Positions 16,386-24,540 of a stretch of DNA of 47,190 bases are shown here, in pieces. The position numbers and the translations under genes were made by a program. The stretch is taken from positions 1 to 47,190 of the forward strand of contig JAJYPY010000005.1 of NCBI GenBank assembly GCA_021794995.1. The letters are read 5' to 3'. The stretch comes from Actinomycetes bacterium (GTDB lineage: Bacteria > Actinomycetota > Acidimicrobiia > Acidimicrobiales > RAAP-2). Position 1 is the stretch's first letter. Each line of letters opens with the position of its first letter. Below the pieces are notes generated by a model. The model saw only the letters and a list, made by a program, of their open reading frames with translations, ran no database searches and was not told the DNA's origin.

Positions 16386-18293
16386 CTACTTCCAGTGGAA
16401 TGTCGCCGGTGTGTCGGCGTCCAGCGGGTTCAGCGGCGGGTGCGTGATCCCCTTGTGGATCTCGACCGCTGTCACGATCTCAGGCTGCCAGACGACCGGG
16501 AGCTTGTTGGCGAGCCAGTTCTCGTACTTTGTGAGCTTCGCCTTGGTCACGTCGGTCTGCTTGATCAGCTTGTTGTTCGTGGCTGTTGTGAAGTTGCCGG
16601 AGTTCGACCCCGCGCCGGAGGCGAAGATCTCCTCCCCCGTCGGGTAGTAGTCCGGCGAGTAGATCCACCCGCCACCCCAGTTCTCCATGGTCCACTTGCA
16701 ACCCTTGGGGCAGGGGACCGCGGCACCGATGACGGCGTTGAAGGTGGCACTGCTCATGTTCGTCCTGATGCCGGCCTGCTCCCAGCTGGCCTTCTCAGCC
16801 GCCATGAGGTGCGTCTCGGTCTTTGTGCCCGAGACGTACTGGAGTGTGAAGGCAAGCTTGGCGCCCTTCTTGATGCCCTTGCCGCACTTGCCGGCACCCA
16901 CACCCGGCTTCACGCAGGTGCTCGTGCCACCCGGCACGACCTTCCAGCCGTGGGACTTGAGGAGGCTCTTTGCCTTCGCCGGGTTGTACGGGTACGGGTT
17001 CGTCTCCTCGTACTTGGAGGAGAACGGGTTGTGCGGCCAGACGGGCACCGGCCCGTAGGTCGGCACGCCGTAGCCCTTGAACAGGCGGTTGATGTACAGC
17101 GTCTGGTTCACCAGCGACTGGAACGCCTGGCGGAAGTACAGCTGCTTGAAGATGGGGCCCGCGTTCCCTGTGTCGCCCGTGGAGTTGAAGTTCTCCGGGA
17201 AGTAGTTGATGCCCCAGCGGTACACCGCGAGGAGATTGAATGTTGTCTTCAGTCGGGGGTTGTTCTTCCCGACCTTCGTTGTCTGCGACGGCTTCGTCGG
17301 TGAGGTGGCCGGCGAGGTCACGTCTGTGCCGGGCAGGGCGCCAACGTCGATTGTGCCGCCGACCAGGGCATTGAACTCAGCGCCCGATGTCGTGAACGGC
17401 TTCTCGATGAACTCCTTGTACGTCGGCTTGTTGGGCCCGGAGTAGCTCGTGTTGGGCACCATCACGGCCGGGGCTGTTGGGCCGAAGGACTTGAGCTTCC
17501 ACGGTCCGTCGACCACTCCCCACAGCGGGCTCGTCGCGTACGTCGGGAGGGCGTTGATCTTTGTTGTGGGCTTTGTCGGGTTGTGCCCGGACTGCGTCGA
17601 CAAGAACACGTACACGTTGTGGCAGGCGGTGTCGTTGGTGCCGAAGGCAGCCTTCGCGCAGCCGGCCGATCCCGGCGCCGCTGTCAGCGTCGTCCGTGTC
17701 CACGCGAGCGGCAGCGGGGAAACCGCCGCGAGCTCGTTGTACTGGAACCAGTGGGAGTTCAGCGCCCGCTTCAGGGTGAGGGTGAGCTTGGTCGGGCTTG
17801 TGATCTTGGCGCTCGCGATGATTGTCGGGATCGAGTACCCGCCCGGGGCCCAAGCCGCGTACTTTGTCTTCTCCGCGTGCCAGATGTTCAGGAAGAACAT
17901 GACGTCTGTGGCCGTCAGCTTTTCCCCGTCCGACCACTTGTATGTCTTCAGTGTGAGCGTGACTGTCTTCCCGCCGTTGGAGTAGGTGGGTGTCTTGGCG
18001 ACTGACAGCCGCTTGTTCACGATCGGCTTCGCGCCTGTGCCGACCCAGTAGAGCGGCCGGTACATGAAGTACTGGAATTGGCTGATGTTCGCGACACTGA
18101 AGAAGCCCAGTGTCATGAACGGGAAGATGTAGTTGGGGGACGCTCCCGGCCCCTCCGCGAAGGTGATGACTGTCTTTGTCACCGAGCTCGCGCCGCTGGT
18201 GGGCGCGGTGATCACCGCGGTCCCGATCGTGGCCATCCCTACCGCCGCAAGCCCGCAGGCGAGGCGGCGAAGGGTCTTGAAGCGTTGGCGCAT
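16386..18293 (-). CDS. Peptide ABC transporter substrate-binding protein (SBP_bac_5)
   Basis: This 635-residue exported protein has a Sec signal peptide (about 1-35: basic start MRQRFKTLRR, hydrophobic middle, cut near TSGASS) and no lipobox cysteine at the expected place, so it may be free or otherwise retained. The mature part shows family features: FMTLGFFSV, WSDGEKLTATDVMFF, YNPAKAKSLLKSHGW and a C-terminal NWLANKLPVVW. It should deliver peptides to the DppB/DppC-like permeases. ATG 18293 has a G-rich Shine-Dalgarno (GGAGTGGGGGG). Threonine codon ACA is unusually common for this GC content, especially before Lys AAG. Confidence 0.92.
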   Translation of the reverse strand: MRQRFKTLRRLACGLAAVGMATIGTAVITAPTSGASSVTKTVITFAEGPGASPNYIFPFMTLGFFSVANISQFQYFMYRPLYWVGTGAKPIVNKRLSVAKTPTYSNGGKTVTLTLKTYKWSDGEKLTATDVMFFLNIWHAEKTKYAAWAPGGYSIPTIIASAKITSPTKLTLTLKRALNSHWFQYNELAAVSPLPLAWTRTTLTAAPGSAGCAKAAFGTNDTACHNVYVFLSTQSGHNPTKPTTKINALPTYATSPLWGVVDGPWKLKSFGPTAPAVMVPNTSYSGPNKPTYKEFIEKPFTTSGAEFNALVGGTIDVGALPGTDVTSPATSPTKPSQTTKVGKNNPRLKTTFNLLAVYRWGINYFPENFNSTGDTGNAGPIFKQLYFRQAFQSLVNQTLYINRLFKGYGVPTYGPVPVWPHNPFSSKYEETNPYPYNPAKAKSLLKSHGWKVVPGGTSTCVKPGVGAGKCGKGIKKGAKLAFTLQYVSGTKTETHLMAAEKASWEQAGIRTNMSSATFNAVIGAAVPCPKGCKWTMENWGGGWIYSPDYYPTGEEIFASGAGSNSGNFTTATNNKLIKQTDVTKAKLTKYENWLANKLPVVWQPEIVTAVEIHKGITHPPLNPLDADTPATFHWK

Positions 18294-18548
18294 ACCCCCC
18301 ACTCCTGTCGTTCGGTCGCCACAGCGTGACGAGGGTTCATGCTGACTGATTACCGCGCTGCCGTTGCAGGCTTCGCAGAACCGTAACACGGGAAGTCCCC
18401 CTCACGCAACGCCCTCGGACCTCGGCAGCCGCACCGCATCCCCCATTTCGGCGTCATTTTGGCTATTCGCGCTGAATACGAGCGTATCTACGCCGATGTG
18501 CGCCGCATGACGTCAGTTTGGCAGCGAACGATCGACGTGACCCGAACA

Positions 18549-18584
18549 CCGGCGATGCGCGGCCCGGCGATGCGCGGCCCGGCG
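18549..18584. repeat. Tandem repeat, 2.4 x 15 bp (CCGGCGATGCGCGGC)
   Basis: There are two full copies and one partial copy in the gap upstream of the UbiB-family gene. Confidence 0.88.
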
Positions 18585-18689
18585 TCGAAGGGTGGCGCTC
18601 GCGTGCATCGGTCTCGGGCTTGGGAGCGGGAAGGAGCGTCACCACGCGGGGCCGCGTGGTCGGCGGGAGGACCGCTCGGCTCGCGCCCG

Positions 18690-18695
18690 TATCGT
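18690..18695 (+). promoter_or_regulatory. -10-like element (TATCGT) for the UbiB-family gene
   Basis: TATCGT ends 7 nt before GTG 18703, which supports this start over the longer frame beginning at 18592. Confidence 0.45.
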
Positions 18696-18702
18696 CGGGC
18701 GG

Positions 18703-20376
18703 GTGGGCACCGATCCTCAGGGCGACGAGCACACGGTGCCCCCTGACCTCGCATGGGGTGCCTTTTCGGACTCGCCCCCGTGGCCGGTCGACCCCGACCA
18801 CCTCGTCTGGCGGGCGGGCCTCGTCGAGCTCCGAAGGGTCACGACCACCCGCACCCGGGCGTTCGTCCGCCGGCGCTCGTGGCCTCCTGCGGTAGCGGGG
18901 CTGCGGGTCGGCGCGGTGCTCGGCCCCGCCATCGCTGCCTGGTACCTCACCGACCGGCGTCGCGGCCGTTCCACCTCGAGGTCGGGCCTCTCGCGGCGGC
19001 TGCGGGTCGCGTTCGAGCGCCTCGGCCCGACCTACATCAAGCTCGGCCAGATCCTCTCAGCGGGTGAGGGGGTCTTTCCCGAAGAGCTGGTCAGCGAGTT
19101 CCGCCTGTGTCGCGACCAGGTCCCGGCCGAGAGTTTCGCGATGGTGCGCCAGACCGTGGAGCGGGACCTCGGCCGGCCACTGTCCGAGGTGTTCGCCTCC
19201 TTCGACGAGGTCCCGATCGCCGCTGCCTCCATCGCACAGGTCCACGCGGCGCGCCTTGCGAGCGGTGAGGAGGTGGTCGTGAAGGTGCAACGGCGCGACA
19301 TCGACCACCAGGTGCGCCGGGATCTCGCCGTCATGGGCTGGCTCGCTCCGCTCCTCGTCGGACGGATCCCCGTCGCGGCCCTGGCGAACCCGCCGGCACT
19401 CATCGACGTGTTTGCCGAGACCATCGGCGAGGAGCTCGACTTCCGCCTCGAGGCGGAGAACATGCTCGACGTGGCACGCGTGCTCGCCCGCACCACGCCG
19501 GCCGGACAGCGGCGCGCCCTCGTCGTGCCGAGGCCGCACCCCGAGCTCGTGACGCGCCGCGTCCTCGTCATGGAGCGTCTCCACGGCTACGCGTGGGGAG
19601 ACTCGCAGACGATGCGCGCCGCGGGAATCGACTCCGCCGAGGTCCTCATGGCGGCGCTCATCGCCTTCTTGGAAGGGCTCGTGCTGTTCGGGGTTTTCCA
19701 TGGGGACCTGCACGCGGGCAACCTGCTCGTCTGTCCGGACGGACGGGTCGCACTGCTCGACTTCGGGATCACCGGCCGGCTCGACGAGCGCGGGCGGCGC
19801 GGCCTGCTCCGCCTCGTGATGTCCACGGCCACCAACGACGTCCGAGCCCAAGTCGCGGCCATGCGCGAGCTCGGCGCACTCCCCGACGACGTCGACGTCG
19901 AGTCGGTCATCTCGGATCTCCACCTCGATCAGCCCATCGTGGACCCCACGACCATGGACGCCGACGAGCTCACCCGTGAGATCCGCGAGATGACCAAGGC
20001 GCTCCTCGGCTATGGCGCCCGCATGCCCAAGGCGCTGATGCTCTTCGTAAAAGACATGCTCTTCATCGACAACGCGATGGCGACGATGGCACCCGACGTC
20101 GACGTCCTCGCCCAGATGGTCGCAATCCTCACCCACCTCCAAACGCGCCACGGCGAGCGCATCGCGCGCGACCTCGGCATGGCACGCACGGACCTCGGCG
20201 ACGTCGACCTCGGGGGGATCCGCAGCTCGCTCGGACTGTCCGACGACGTCGAGCACCTGACGCACCGCGAGCTCCAGGAACGGCGCAGGCTGATTCGCAA
20301 GCGTCTGGCGCACCGCAGCCCGAGAGCCCCGGATCGGCGCGGCGGCTCCGCGACCTGGGAACCCGGCGACGCCTGA
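18703..20376 (+). CDS. UbiB/ABC1/AarF-family atypical kinase
   Basis: This 557-residue protein has the hallmarks of the family: the KxGQ motif in TYIKLGQILS, the Ala-rich loop AAASIAQVH, the lysine in VVVKVQRRDI, catalytic HGDLHAGNLLV and metal-binding LLDFGITG. Family members are ATPases tied to isoprenoid quinone metabolism; in an actinobacterium menaquinone is the likely link, but this is inference. A basic N-terminal segment precedes the core. A longer frame starts at 18592, but the extra residues look like translated gap, and the TATCGT hexamer 7 nt before GTG 18703 favours the shorter form. It is convergent with pspA, 10 bases apart. Confidence 0.88.
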   Translation: MGTDPQGDEHTVPPDLAWGAFSDSPPWPVDPDHLVWRAGLVELRRVTTTRTRAFVRRRSWPPAVAGLRVGAVLGPAIAAWYLTDRRRGRSTSRSGLSRRLRVAFERLGPTYIKLGQILSAGEGVFPEELVSEFRLCRDQVPAESFAMVRQTVERDLGRPLSEVFASFDEVPIAAASIAQVHAARLASGEEVVVKVQRRDIDHQVRRDLAVMGWLAPLLVGRIPVAALANPPALIDVFAETIGEELDFRLEAENMLDVARVLARTTPAGQRRALVVPRPHPELVTRRVLVMERLHGYAWGDSQTMRAAGIDSAEVLMAALIAFLEGLVLFGVFHGDLHAGNLLVCPDGRVALLDFGITGRLDERGRRGLLRLVMSTATNDVRAQVAAMRELGALPDDVDVESVISDLHLDQPIVDPTTMDADELTREIREMTKALLGYGARMPKALMLFVKDMLFIDNAMATMAPDVDVLAQMVAILTHLQTRHGERIARDLGMARTDLGDVDLGGIRSSLGLSDDVEHLTHRELQERRRLIRKRLAHRSPRAPDRRGGSATWEPGDA

Positions 20377-20386
20377 AGCCCTCGCG

Positions 20387-21124
20387 CTACGGACTGCCGG
20401 GGGCTCCGGCGGCGGGAAGCTCGCCCGAAGCGCCGACCTGAGCCTTCAGCGCGGCGAGCTCGGAGTCCACGTCCGCCTTGTTGCCCAGCTCGTCGAGCTC
20501 CTTTTGGATGTCGTCAGTCCCGCCGCCTACGTCTTCGAGCACACCTGACTCGAGCAGCTCGTCCGTCGCCTGCGCACGTGCCTGCATCGTGGCGATCTTG
20601 TCCTGTGCACGCTCGAGCGCCGCGCCCGAGTCGCTCATGGACTTGGAGATCCCCGCGACACTCTCGTTCACTGACGTCACCGCCTTGGACGCCGTGTACT
20701 CGGCCTTCATGGTCTCCTTTTGCGTCCGGAACGCGGTCACGCGCTGCTGGAGTTGGCCCAGCGTCTGCTCGAGCTTCTCCTCCTGCTCGGTGAGCTGCTG
20801 GTGCTGAGGCTCCATCTGGTCGATCTGCTGCTGGGCCGCGGCCTTGCGGGACAGCGCCTCTTTGGCGAGATCGTCGCGGCCCTGGCCGACCGCCGCCTGC
20901 GCCTGCGCTTGCAGGTGGTCGATCGACTGCTGCAGCTGGGTCTCTTGGAGCTCGATGCGCTTTCGCGAGGCGGCGATGTCCACGAGGGCCCGGCGCACCT
21001 GGGTGAGCTGCTCGAGCATCTTCTCGTACGAGAGGTCGAGCATGTCGTTCGGGTTCTCCGCTTGGTCCAAGGCCATGTTGGCCTTGGCCTCGACGATGTC
21101 GTGTGCACGTTGGATCAGTCCCAT
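20387..21124 (-). CDS. pspA: Phage-shock protein A (PspA/IM30 family)
   Basis: This 245-residue protein is almost wholly helical coiled coil, rich in Gln, Glu and Ala (for example LQQSIDHLQAQAQAAVGQGR). It begins MGLIQRAHDIVEAKANMALD, the amphipathic membrane-binding helix, with the conserved NPNDMLDLSYEKM next. PspA binds stressed membranes and forms large ESCRT-III-like assemblies. The C-terminal tail (about 225-245) is a poorly conserved Gly/Ala/Pro stretch. It lies 50 bases after pyrE and could share that transcript. A psp regulator is not seen nearby. Confidence 0.95.
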   Translation of the reverse strand: MGLIQRAHDIVEAKANMALDQAENPNDMLDLSYEKMLEQLTQVRRALVDIAASRKRIELQETQLQQSIDHLQAQAQAAVGQGRDDLAKEALSRKAAAQQQIDQMEPQHQQLTEQEEKLEQTLGQLQQRVTAFRTQKETMKAEYTASKAVTSVNESVAGISKSMSDSGAALERAQDKIATMQARAQATDELLESGVLEDVGGGTDDIQKELDELGNKADVDSELAALKAQVGASGELPAAGAPGSP

Positions 21125-21174
21125 GGCCACATCATTGCGCTCTACGAGGGGAGGCGCTGGCCAGCCGGGGAGAT

Positions 21175-21774
21175 TCAGCCCTCGAAGGGAAAGCCCAGGT
21201 CCGGGGCGGTCAGCACGGCACGGAACGCGAGGCCCTCCGCCGCTGCCATCGCGGTCACGGTGCCCCCCCGATCGACCAGCGCGACGAGGAGCACCGGCTC
21301 GGCGCCGGCATCCCGCACGACGCGCGCCGCCTCGAGGAGAGACGTGCCGCGCGTGACGGCGTCTTCGGTGATCACCACCTTGTCGCCCGGGTCCAGTGCG
21401 CCCGCGATACGACCGCCGGCGCCGTGGCCCTTCTCCTCCTTGCGGACGCTGAAGGCCTTCAGAGACCGGCCTCGCGACGCCGCGACCGCCGCGGTGACGA
21501 ACGCCACGGGATCTGCGCCCATGGTGAGGCCACCGATCGCGGTCGCCTCTGCGGGCACGACGCGGAGCACCGCGTCGGCGACGAGCAGCATGGCCTCGGG
21601 GCGACAGACGGTCTGCTTCGCGTCGATGAACCAGCTGCTTGGGCGCCCGGACTTGAGCACGAAGGCGCCGCGGCGCACTGCGTGCGTGAGCAGGTGCTCG
21701 CGCAAGAGCTCGAGGGACGCCGTCGCGACGTCCGGCAGACCCCCGCCGACGGGTACCGCACCGGGTCCGCTCAC
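21175..21774 (-). CDS. pyrE: Orotate phosphoribosyltransferase
   Basis: This 199-residue enzyme joins orotate to PRPP to make OMP in pyrimidine synthesis. The PRPP-binding loop VVITEDAVTRGTS and the catalytic lysine region SVRKEEKGHG are clear, as is GRPSSWFIDAKQ at the substrate side. GTG 21774 overlaps the purM stop (GTGA), so it is the third gene of a purF-purM-pyrE unit. Both PurF and PyrE consume PRPP, so co-expression ties the two pathways. The N-terminal ten residues are Gly/Pro-rich. Confidence 0.96.
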   Translation of the reverse strand: MSGPGAVPVGGGLPDVATASLELLREHLLTHAVRRGAFVLKSGRPSSWFIDAKQTVCRPEAMLLVADAVLRVVPAEATAIGGLTMGADPVAFVTAAVAASRGRSLKAFSVRKEEKGHGAGGRIAGALDPGDKVVITEDAVTRGTSLLEAARVVRDAGAEPVLLVALVDRGGTVTAMAAAEGLAFRAVLTAPDLGFPFEG

Positions 21775-22880
21775 AAGAGCACCTCCCCGCTCCCGGAAAC
21801 GATCTCTCCGACCACCGTCGCACCGCGGCCGCCGAGGCCGCCGGGGCCGCCGGTGCCGCCGGTGCCGCCGAGCACGGCGTCGATGGCACGGACGACGGCG
21901 CCCAGCGCGCCGGGCGAGACCACGAGGATCATGCCAAGCCCGAGGTTGAAGACGCGGGCCATCTCCTCGTCCGCAACGGCGCCGAGGCGGGCGATCTCCC
22001 TGAAGATCCGGGGCTCCTCCCACGCGCCACGTTCGAGCCTGGCGTCCACGTGCTCGGGAAGGACGCGCGACAGGTTCCCGGCAATGCCGCCGCCGGTGAT
22101 GTGCGCGCACGCGTGGACGCCACGGGCACCGGCGGCGCGGGCGGCCATCACCGCCGGTGCGTAGACGACCGACGGCGCCAGCAGCTCGTCGGCAAGCGTG
22201 TGCGCGGCTCCGTCCCACGCCGGACCGTCGAGCGGCAGGCGCGCACCCTCGAGAAGGACACGACGGGCGAGGCTGTATCCGTTGGAGCGCAGGCCCGGAG
22301 AGGGCAGCCCCACGAGGACGTCACCGACTTCGACACGGTCGCGGCCGAGCTCTTCGCCCTGCTCCGCGACTCCGAGCGCGAACCCCGCCAGGTCCACGTC
22401 GTCCGGCGCCATCGCGTCGGGGTGCTCGGCGGTCTCTCCTCCGACGAGCGCGCAACCCGCCGCACGGCATCCCGCGGCGATGCCCCCGACGATCGCCTCG
22501 AGGCGCTCGGGCACGAGGCGCCCGACGGCCACGTAGTCGAGCAGGAAGAGCGGCTCGGCGCCAGCGCAGACGATGTCGTCGACGCACATCGCCACCAGAT
22601 CGATGCCGACCGTGTCGTACCGGCCGGTTGCCTTGGCGACGAGCATCTTCGTGCCCACGCCGTCAGTCGAGGACACGAGCACGGGCCTGCGGAATCTGCC
22701 GGTGTCGAGCAGGAAGCGGCCAGCGAAATCGCCGATCCCGCCGAGAACTTCGGGGCGGGCGGTGGACGCCACGACGTCGGCGATGCGGGCGACCGCCTCG
22801 TCGCCGGCGGCGATGTCGACGCCCGCCCCGGCATACGTGGCCCCGGTCGTGCCGGCGACGGGCCCGGTCGTGCCGCTCAT
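21771..22880 (-). CDS. purM: Phosphoribosylformylglycinamidine cyclo-ligase (AIR synthetase)
   Basis: This 369-residue enzyme makes AIR from FGAM with ATP, step five of purine synthesis. Recognisable parts are VLVSSTDGVGTKM, GIDLVAMCVDDI, ALVGGETAEHPD, GLRSNGYSLAR and ITGGGIAGNLSRV. Near the C-terminus (about 340-356) a Gly/Thr run from repeated GCCGCCGGT triplet blocks (about 21827-21868) interrupts the last strands and is absent from typical PurM. The ATG overlaps the purF stop (ATGA) and the stop overlaps pyrE. Confidence 0.97.
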   Translation of the reverse strand: MSGTTGPVAGTTGATYAGAGVDIAAGDEAVARIADVVASTARPEVLGGIGDFAGRFLLDTGRFRRPVLVSSTDGVGTKMLVAKATGRYDTVGIDLVAMCVDDIVCAGAEPLFLLDYVAVGRLVPERLEAIVGGIAAGCRAAGCALVGGETAEHPDAMAPDDVDLAGFALGVAEQGEELGRDRVEVGDVLVGLPSPGLRSNGYSLARRVLLEGARLPLDGPAWDGAAHTLADELLAPSVVYAPAVMAARAAGARGVHACAHITGGGIAGNLSRVLPEHVDARLERGAWEEPRIFREIARLGAVADEEMARVFNLGLGMILVVSPGALGAVVRAIDAVLGGTGGTGGPGGLGGRGATVVGEIVSGSGEVLL

Positions 22881-24376
22881 ACGCCCCGGAGCGCGCCCTG
22901 CAATGCGCGCGTGATAGTCCCACGGGCGCTGGCGACCGCGCCCGCGGCGACCAGCTCCACGGGAACGGCCGTCGGGTAGCGACCGGTGAGGCAGGCGTCG
23001 CACCAGCGGTCCCCGCCGACCCCGATCGCCTCTTTCAACGCGTCGAGGGCGATGTAGGCGAGCGAGTCGACGCCGAGGTAGCGCTGGATCTCCGAAAGGG
23101 GCATGGTCGCCGCGAGAAGCTGTGTGCGTGTGGGCGTGTCGATGCCGTAGAAGCACGGCCAGCGGAAAGGCGGCGACGAGATCCGAAGGTGCACCTCGCG
23201 CGCCCCGGCGTCGCGCAACATGCCCACGATCGCCCGCGTCGTGGTGCCGCGCACGATCGAGTCGTCGACCACGACGAGGCGCTTTCCGGAGATGTTCTCC
23301 CGCAGCGGGTTGAGCTTCCGGCGCACCGCGTCGCGTCGCGCGTCGGAGTCCGGATTGATGAAAGTGCGCCCGATGTACCGGTTCTTGACGAGGCCTTGGC
23401 CGTAGGGGATCCCGCTGCGGCGTGCGTAGCCCTCGGCCGCCGGCACCCCTCCATCGGGCACGCCCATCACGATGTCGGCCTCGACGGGTGCCTGCTCGGC
23501 GAGCAGCTCGCCCATCAGGAGTCTCGCGCCGTGCAGCTCGCGGCCATAGAGCCGGGTGTCGGGCCGCGCGAAGTACACGAACTCGAAGATGCACAGACGC
23601 GGGTCGACGTCGGCGGGGTCGAAGACCAGCTCGCTGTGGACGCCTCCGTCGCCAGCACCGTCGATGGTGACCAGCTCCCCCGGCTCGAGCTCGCGCACGA
23701 ACGTGGCGCCGATGACGTCGAGCGCCGGCGATTCGGACGCGAGGACCCAGCCCTCGGGACGCTCGGCAGTCCCGAGTCGTCCCAGGCACAGCGGCCGGAA
23801 CCCGTGGGGATCGCGGATGCCGTAGAGGCGCCCCGAGTCGACGAGGACGAGCGAGAACGCACCCTCGAGCGCTGGGAGGACCGCCCGCAATGCCGCACCA
23901 AGCGGGGCCGCGTCGGGGGCAGGAACGCCGTTGTACGCCTCCGCGTCGACGGGATGAGCGCGGGCGAGGAGCTCCGCGATCACGTCGCTGTCCGTCGCGA
24001 CCATGCCAGGGAGCATTCCGCACCGCGCCGCCAGCTCTCTCGTGTTGGTGAGGTTCCCGTTGTGCCCGAGCGCGAAGCCGGAGTGACCGACGGGGCGGTA
24101 GACGGGTTGCGCACCGCTCCAGTCCGAAGAGCCGTGGGTCGAGTAGCGCGTATGCCCCATCGCCAGGTGGCCGCTCAGCCCCGACAGCGTGCGCTCGTCG
24201 AACACCCTGGTGACGAGGCCCATGTCTTTCACAACAGTGATGGTCTCGCCGTCGCTAACGGCCATCCCCGCCGACTCCTGCCCGCGGTGCTGCAGCGCGT
24301 ACAAGCCATCGAAGGTGAGATGGGCTGCCACCCGGCCGGGCGCGTACACGCCGAAGACGCCGCAGGCTTCCTTCAT
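22877..24376 (-). CDS. purF: Amidophosphoribosyltransferase
   Basis: This 499-residue enzyme catalyses the committed step of purine synthesis, from PRPP and glutamine to phosphoribosylamine. It starts MKEACGVFGVYAPG, so the catalytic cysteine (Cys5) needs only a very short propeptide removed. The glutaminase domain is followed by the PRTase domain with VVVDDSIVRGTT. Cysteines in LCIFEFVYF, CFYGIDTPT and WCDACLTG match the iron-sulfur ligands of the B. subtilis type. The promoter region upstream contains four 12-bp direct repeats, and a TAAGCT hexamer lies at 24469-24474 on the minus strand. Confidence 0.97.
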   Translation of the reverse strand: MKEACGVFGVYAPGRVAAHLTFDGLYALQHRGQESAGMAVSDGETITVVKDMGLVTRVFDERTLSGLSGHLAMGHTRYSTHGSSDWSGAQPVYRPVGHSGFALGHNGNLTNTRELAARCGMLPGMVATDSDVIAELLARAHPVDAEAYNGVPAPDAAPLGAALRAVLPALEGAFSLVLVDSGRLYGIRDPHGFRPLCLGRLGTAERPEGWVLASESPALDVIGATFVRELEPGELVTIDGAGDGGVHSELVFDPADVDPRLCIFEFVYFARPDTRLYGRELHGARLLMGELLAEQAPVEADIVMGVPDGGVPAAEGYARRSGIPYGQGLVKNRYIGRTFINPDSDARRDAVRRKLNPLRENISGKRLVVVDDSIVRGTTTRAIVGMLRDAGAREVHLRISSPPFRWPCFYGIDTPTRTQLLAATMPLSEIQRYLGVDSLAYIALDALKEAIGVGGDRWCDACLTGRYPTAVPVELVAAGAVASARGTITRALQGALRGV

Positions 24377-24476
24377 CCGGTGATTCGCCCCTGTGCTCTG
24401 TCGGACGTCGGGCGCACCTCCACGTGGGGGGGCGCGCCGGATCGCCGACAGCTCGTCGATCCGTTGCGAGCTTACC

Positions 24477-24524
24477 GGCAAGGTCGACGGCAAGGTTTCG
24501 GGCAAGGTGTCGGGCAAGGTCGAC
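24477..24524. repeat. 4 x 12-bp direct repeats between purF and the HNH gene
   Basis: Units beginning GGCAAGGT lie at 24477, 24489, 24501 and 24513; the first and last are identical (GGCAAGGTCGAC). They lie directly upstream of a minus-strand TAAGCT hexamer and so fill the expected -35/operator zone of purF. Confidence 0.85.
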
Positions 24525-24540
24525 GTGCGATGTTGTGCGC

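Larger units (their letters stand above)
18294..18702. other. 409-base gap between divergent genes
   Basis: The gap holds the binding-protein leader, a possible minus-strand -10 (TACGGT, complement of 18380-18385), a short inverted repeat ATACG-AG-CGTAT near 18477-18487, a 15-bp tandem repeat and the UbiB promoter. I see no convincing gene; short frames here have no family features. Confidence 0.5.

Noticed and set aside
18592-18702. Longer N-terminus for the UbiB-family protein
   Set aside because: The extra 37 residues look like translated gap, and the TATCGT hexamer is placed for GTG 18703.
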